A stretch of 64,000 nucleotides of DNA. It comes from Actinobacteria bacterium IMCC26207. GTDB taxonomy: Bacteria > Actinomycetota > Acidimicrobiia > Acidimicrobiales > Microtrichaceae. Below the pieces are notes generated by a model. The model ran no database searches. It was not told where the DNA came from and saw only the letters and a program-made list of their open reading frames with translations. The stretch covers positions 434,001 through 498,000 of the forward strand of contig LCZK01000010.1 in the NCBI GenBank assembly GCA_001025035.1, read 5' to 3'. Below, one piece after another: positions 61,567 to 64,000 of the stretch (position 1 is the first letter of the stretch; every line of letters begins with the position of its first letter). The position numbers and the translations under genes are program-made.

Positions 61567-62292
61567 ATGAGCAGATCCGCTTCCTCAGACGCGAAGAATC
61601 CAAAAGAGGTTGTCAGGCTGATCGGCGTGGCAAAAGAGTATGGAGACGTGGGCGCACTTGCTCCCGTTGACCTTTCGGTCATGGCAGGAGAAGCAATCGT
61701 GTTGGTCGGCCACAACGGGTCGGGAAAGTCCACGCTCCTCAGCATCATTGCCGGGATGCTCGAGCCTTCGGAGGGAACCGTTCTGGTACACGGCCAGCCG
61801 CCCGATTCGGTCTACGCCCGTGAGCGCAGATCCTGGCTTCCCGACACGCCTGTGCTCTATGACGACCTCAGCGTACGAGAGCACATGGAATACACCATTC
61901 GGATGCACGGCGGTCAAGGTGATGAACCCATTATCGATGACCTGATCAAGCGCCTCGGCCTTGCCGATAGAGAGGACGACCTACCCTCGCAGTTCAGCAG
62001 GGGTTTGCGTCAAAAGGCGGCTGCGGCAGTTGCTCTAGTCCGCCCCTTTACGCTCTTGTTGGTCGATGAACCCTTTGTCGGGCTTGATGTTGCCGGACGC
62101 GAAGCGCTGCTCGGATTGCTCGAAGAAGCGAGGCGAGGTGGCGCTACCGTGCTTGTTGCCACGCACGACCCTGCAGTGATCTCAAGATTTAAACGTGGTC
62201 TCGTGCTCGATGACGGCCATGTTGTTCATGACGGAACTGCCGAGTCGCTTCACGCCTACCTGTCCGCCGATGTCACCCATGGCGAAACCTGA
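61567..62292 (+). CDS. ABC transporter ATP-binding protein
   Basis: A 241-residue ABC ATPase. Walker A GHNGSGKST is at residues 48-56, the Q-loop region near 90 reads LPDTPVLYDDLSVREHM, the signature is diverged as FSRGLRQK near residue 142 (in place of LSGGQ), Walker B LLLVDEPFVGLD is near 161, and the switch His is in VATHDPA near 198. Members of this kind (with degenerate signatures) power ABC-2 type exporters, which matches the membrane gene immediately upstream. The start is ATG 61567. It likely energises that permease; no substrate-binding protein is present, which favours export. Confidence 0.93.
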   Translation: MSRSASSDAKNPKEVVRLIGVAKEYGDVGALAPVDLSVMAGEAIVLVGHNGSGKSTLLSIIAGMLEPSEGTVLVHGQPPDSVYARERRSWLPDTPVLYDDLSVREHMEYTIRMHGGQGDEPIIDDLIKRLGLADREDDLPSQFSRGLRQKAAAAVALVRPFTLLLVDEPFVGLDVAGREALLGLLEEARRGGATVLVATHDPAVISRFKRGLVLDDGHVVHDGTAESLHAYLSADVTHGET

Positions 62293-62373
62293 CTGCTCGC
62301 TAAGCAGTATGTTCAATGATGTTTAACCATCTGCCAGGGTTGCGACCTAGGCAATTCTGAATCGGGGATTCCC

Positions 62374-63153
62374 ATGTCTGGAACCATTCATCTCGAGATC
62401 GATGCTGGCATTGCGACCATCACGAATGACAACACCGAGAAGCACAATGCGTTCGATGATGAAATGGATGCTCGCCTGTTTGAGATTTTGGCCGAGATTC
62501 AATCGCGCCCAGAGATTCGTGTCGTCATCTGGCGAGGAGAAGGCAAGTCATTCTCTTCGGGTCGAGACGTCGGATCCATAGGGGTGGCACAGACCGAATT
62601 GACCCACCATGAGCTCATGCGCAGGGGGCATCGGGGTATCCAACAACTCTGGCAAATGGACCAACCGGTGCTCGTTGCCTGCAAGGGCTGGGTGATGGGC
62701 GGCTCGTTCCAGCGAGCACTGCTCTGTGATATTCGCGTGGCCGCCGAAGGAACCAGGTTTCGGTTGCCAGAACTGACCTATGGGGTAATCCCTGACACGG
62801 GCGGTGTGGCGGTATTGCATCAGATGTGTGGAGATGGAGTTGTGAACGACATGGTGTTGACGGGCCGAGTCATGGACGTCGAAGAGGCCCTTCGACACGG
62901 TGTAGTGAGTCGGGTGGTGGCCGAGTCCGAACTTGACGAGGTGGTGCGCTCTATTGCCGAACAGATCGCTTCCACTCCGATGATCACCGTCAAGTTGTAC
63001 CGAGAGGTACTTCGACACCTCTCTCTTCCTGCGCTTCGTTCATCGATGGATGATGAACTGACCTATCAGACGACACTGAACAAGAGCGACGACTTTGCGG
63101 AGTTCAAAGCGGCCAAGGCCGAGGGACGTGACCCTCGTTACAGCGGCAGCTGA
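62374..63153 (+). CDS. enoyl-CoA hydratase/isomerase family protein (crotonase)
   Basis: A 259-residue crotonase. The oxyanion-hole segments are FSSGRDVGSIG near residue 65 and GWVMGGSFQRALLCDIRVAAE near residue 107 (in parts). The catalytic glutamate position of hydratases in the second segment is Gln or Ser here (GGSFQ), so isomerase, hydrolase or lyase activity is possible. FRLPELTYGVIPDTGGV near 128 follows with Asp as a possible acid. The start is ATG 62374 with GGGG upstream. The truncated SDR gene follows 45 bases downstream in the same direction, matching an unsaturated fatty-acyl or steroid-side-chain route. Confidence 0.88.
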   Translation: MSGTIHLEIDAGIATITNDNTEKHNAFDDEMDARLFEILAEIQSRPEIRVVIWRGEGKSFSSGRDVGSIGVAQTELTHHELMRRGHRGIQQLWQMDQPVLVACKGWVMGGSFQRALLCDIRVAAEGTRFRLPELTYGVIPDTGGVAVLHQMCGDGVVNDMVLTGRVMDVEEALRHGVVSRVVAESELDEVVRSIAEQIASTPMITVKLYREVLRHLSLPALRSSMDDELTYQTTLNKSDDFAEFKAAKAEGRDPRYSGS

Positions 63154-63197
63154 CTCCGAATTAATTTCCTGACCTGTGAACAGAGGAACAGTTAGCC

Positions 63198-64000
63198 ATG
63201 AGCGAGATTATTGGATTGCCACAACCGCCGGCAGTTGGTGCATCTGCACTCGCCTCGGGAACCTTTGAGGGCGTGACGGTAGTTGTTACTGGTGGAGGCA
63301 CCGGTCTTGGAAAGGCAATTGCATCTGAGTTCGCCCGACTTGGTGCACGCCTCGCCATCCTGAGCCGTAAGGCAGAGCACCTTGATGCTGCCGAGGCTGC
63401 AATGGCTGAGATTGGCGCAGAGGTGCTGTGCATAGCCTGCGATATCCGAGAAGCCGACAGCATCGCTGCGGCATTCGATCAGATCGAAGAGCGCTTCGGT
63501 TTGCCGGGAGTCCTAGTCAATAACGCCGCAGCGAACTTCCCTTCGCCAAGCGAGGATCTCTCCCCCAACGCATGGCGCACCGTGGTGGATATCACGCTCA
63601 ACGGAACATTTCTGATGTGCAGAGAGTACGGCCAGCGTTTGTTGAGCGCAGGCGTGGCGGGCTCCATCATCAACATCGGGGCAACGTATGCGTGGACTGG
63701 TGGCCCTGGATTTGCGCATTCTGCGGCTGCTAAGGCTGCAGTGAAGAACCTGACCGAATCTCTAGCAGTTGAGTGGGGACCGTACGGAATTCAAGTCAAC
63801 TGTCTGGTGCCAGGTCTGATGCCCCATGAGGACATGACAGCCGATATTCAAGGGAACCTGAAGAACACAAATGACAAGGACCTTTGCCAACCTGCCATGC
63901 GCGTAGGGCAACGACAAGAACTTGGTTGGGCCGCAACGTTTCTTGCATCTCCCTATGCCCGGTTCATCTCAGGGCACACGCTGGTAGTGGATGGGGCCAA
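63198..64000 (+). CDS. SDR-family 2,4-dienoyl-CoA-reductase-like protein, truncated by window edge
   Basis: At least 267 residues are visible; the stop is beyond the window. TGGGTGLGKAIASEF near residue 34 is the NAD(P) turn, SRKAEHLDAAEAAM near 58 suggests NADPH preference by its Arg/Lys, NNAAANF near 110 follows, and GPGFAHSAAAKAAVKNLTESLAVEWGPYGIQVN (residues ~170-200, in parts) covers the catalytic helix. The YxxxK tyrosine is replaced by Ser, as in peroxisomal and mitochondrial 2,4-dienoyl-CoA reductases. It would reduce dienoyl-CoA from unsaturated acids. The start ATG 63198 leaves 45 bases after the crotonase. Confidence 0.87.
   Translation, partial: MSEIIGLPQPPAVGASALASGTFEGVTVVVTGGGTGLGKAIASEFARLGARLAILSRKAEHLDAAEAAMAEIGAEVLCIACDIREADSIAAAFDQIEERFGLPGVLVNNAAANFPSPSEDLSPNAWRTVVDITLNGTFLMCREYGQRLLSAGVAGSIINIGATYAWTGGPGFAHSAAAKAAVKNLTESLAVEWGPYGIQVNCLVPGLMPHEDMTADIQGNLKNTNDKDLCQPAMRVGQRQELGWAATFLASPYARFISGHTLVVDGA

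Overview
The window looks like a chromosomal segment of a moderate-to-high-GC actinobacterium. Lineage markers are a mycothione reductase (mycothiol thiol chemistry), an F420-type LLM oxidoreductase, a HelY-type helicase next to a YegS-C-like gene, acidic zinc-ribbon and small conserved proteins typical of actinobacteria, a FadE26/FadE27-like acyl-CoA dehydrogenase pair, and an SNF2 helicase with a coupled partner gene. The 610-residue OB/RG-rich protein and the moderate GC make me favour an Acidimicrobiia-like lineage, but that is an inference. I see no rRNA, tRNA, CRISPR array, insertion sequence, integrase or replication origin. No gap between genes exceeds about 300 bases.

Layout. 1-8.5 kb: 3' end of a HelY-like helicase, a YegS-C-like protein, an MDR oxidoreductase coupled to an M20 amidohydrolase, a double-domain ThyX-like protein, an acidic zinc-ribbon protein, and an overlapping trio (conserved actinobacterial protein, GNAT, degenerate Nudix), closed by a strong bidirectional hairpin. 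8.5-13.6 kb: a crotonase and the unusual 610-residue repeat protein on the minus strand, an epimerase, and mycothione reductase. 13.7-24.9 kb: a catabolic block with the acyl-CoA dehydrogenase pair behind a KstR-like palindrome, two aldehyde dehydrogenases, an L,D-transpeptidase, an LLM oxidoreductase, an alpha/beta hydrolase, a J-domain protein, and a P450 with a TetR regulator and a palindromic operator. 25-31.6 kb: cell-surface functions (TadE/TadG-like pair, ABC1 kinase, cyclophilin, LCP ligase, membrane-anchored sigma-like protein). 31.7-37 kb: aldehyde dehydrogenase, SDR, glutamine-synthetase-like ligase, haloalkane dehalogenase and TetR. 37-43 kb: a short PPDK-like protein, coupled GlcD-like and TPP enzymes, and an MFS exporter behind 16-bp-periodic repeats. 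43-51.5 kb: DinG helicase, Baeyer-Villiger-type monooxygenase, thioredoxin, MMPL transporter and class II fumarase. 51.4-56.6 kb: a six-unit 14-bp repeat, small conserved proteins, cold-shock protein, and the SNF2 helicase with its Gly-rich partner. 56.6-64 kb: VOC protein, PF10118-like protein, P450 with coupled ferredoxin, an ABC transporter pair, a crotonase and a truncated dienoyl-CoA-reductase-like SDR.

Functionally, the region is dominated by lipid, steroid-like and xenobiotic oxidation: two P450s, a ferredoxin, two acyl-CoA dehydrogenases, two crotonases, three aldehyde dehydrogenases, several SDR/MDR enzymes, a monooxygenase and a dehalogenase. Housekeeping DNA-repair and envelope genes are interspersed. 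Start codons are often GTG or TTG, and many neighbours overlap by 4 bases, indicating translational coupling. The most unusual items are the 610-residue protein, the 14-bp repeat that places stop codons in all frames, the tandem ThyX fusion with non-canonical motifs, the SWIM-less SNF2 partner, the short PPDK-like enzyme and three clusters of repeated promoter elements.
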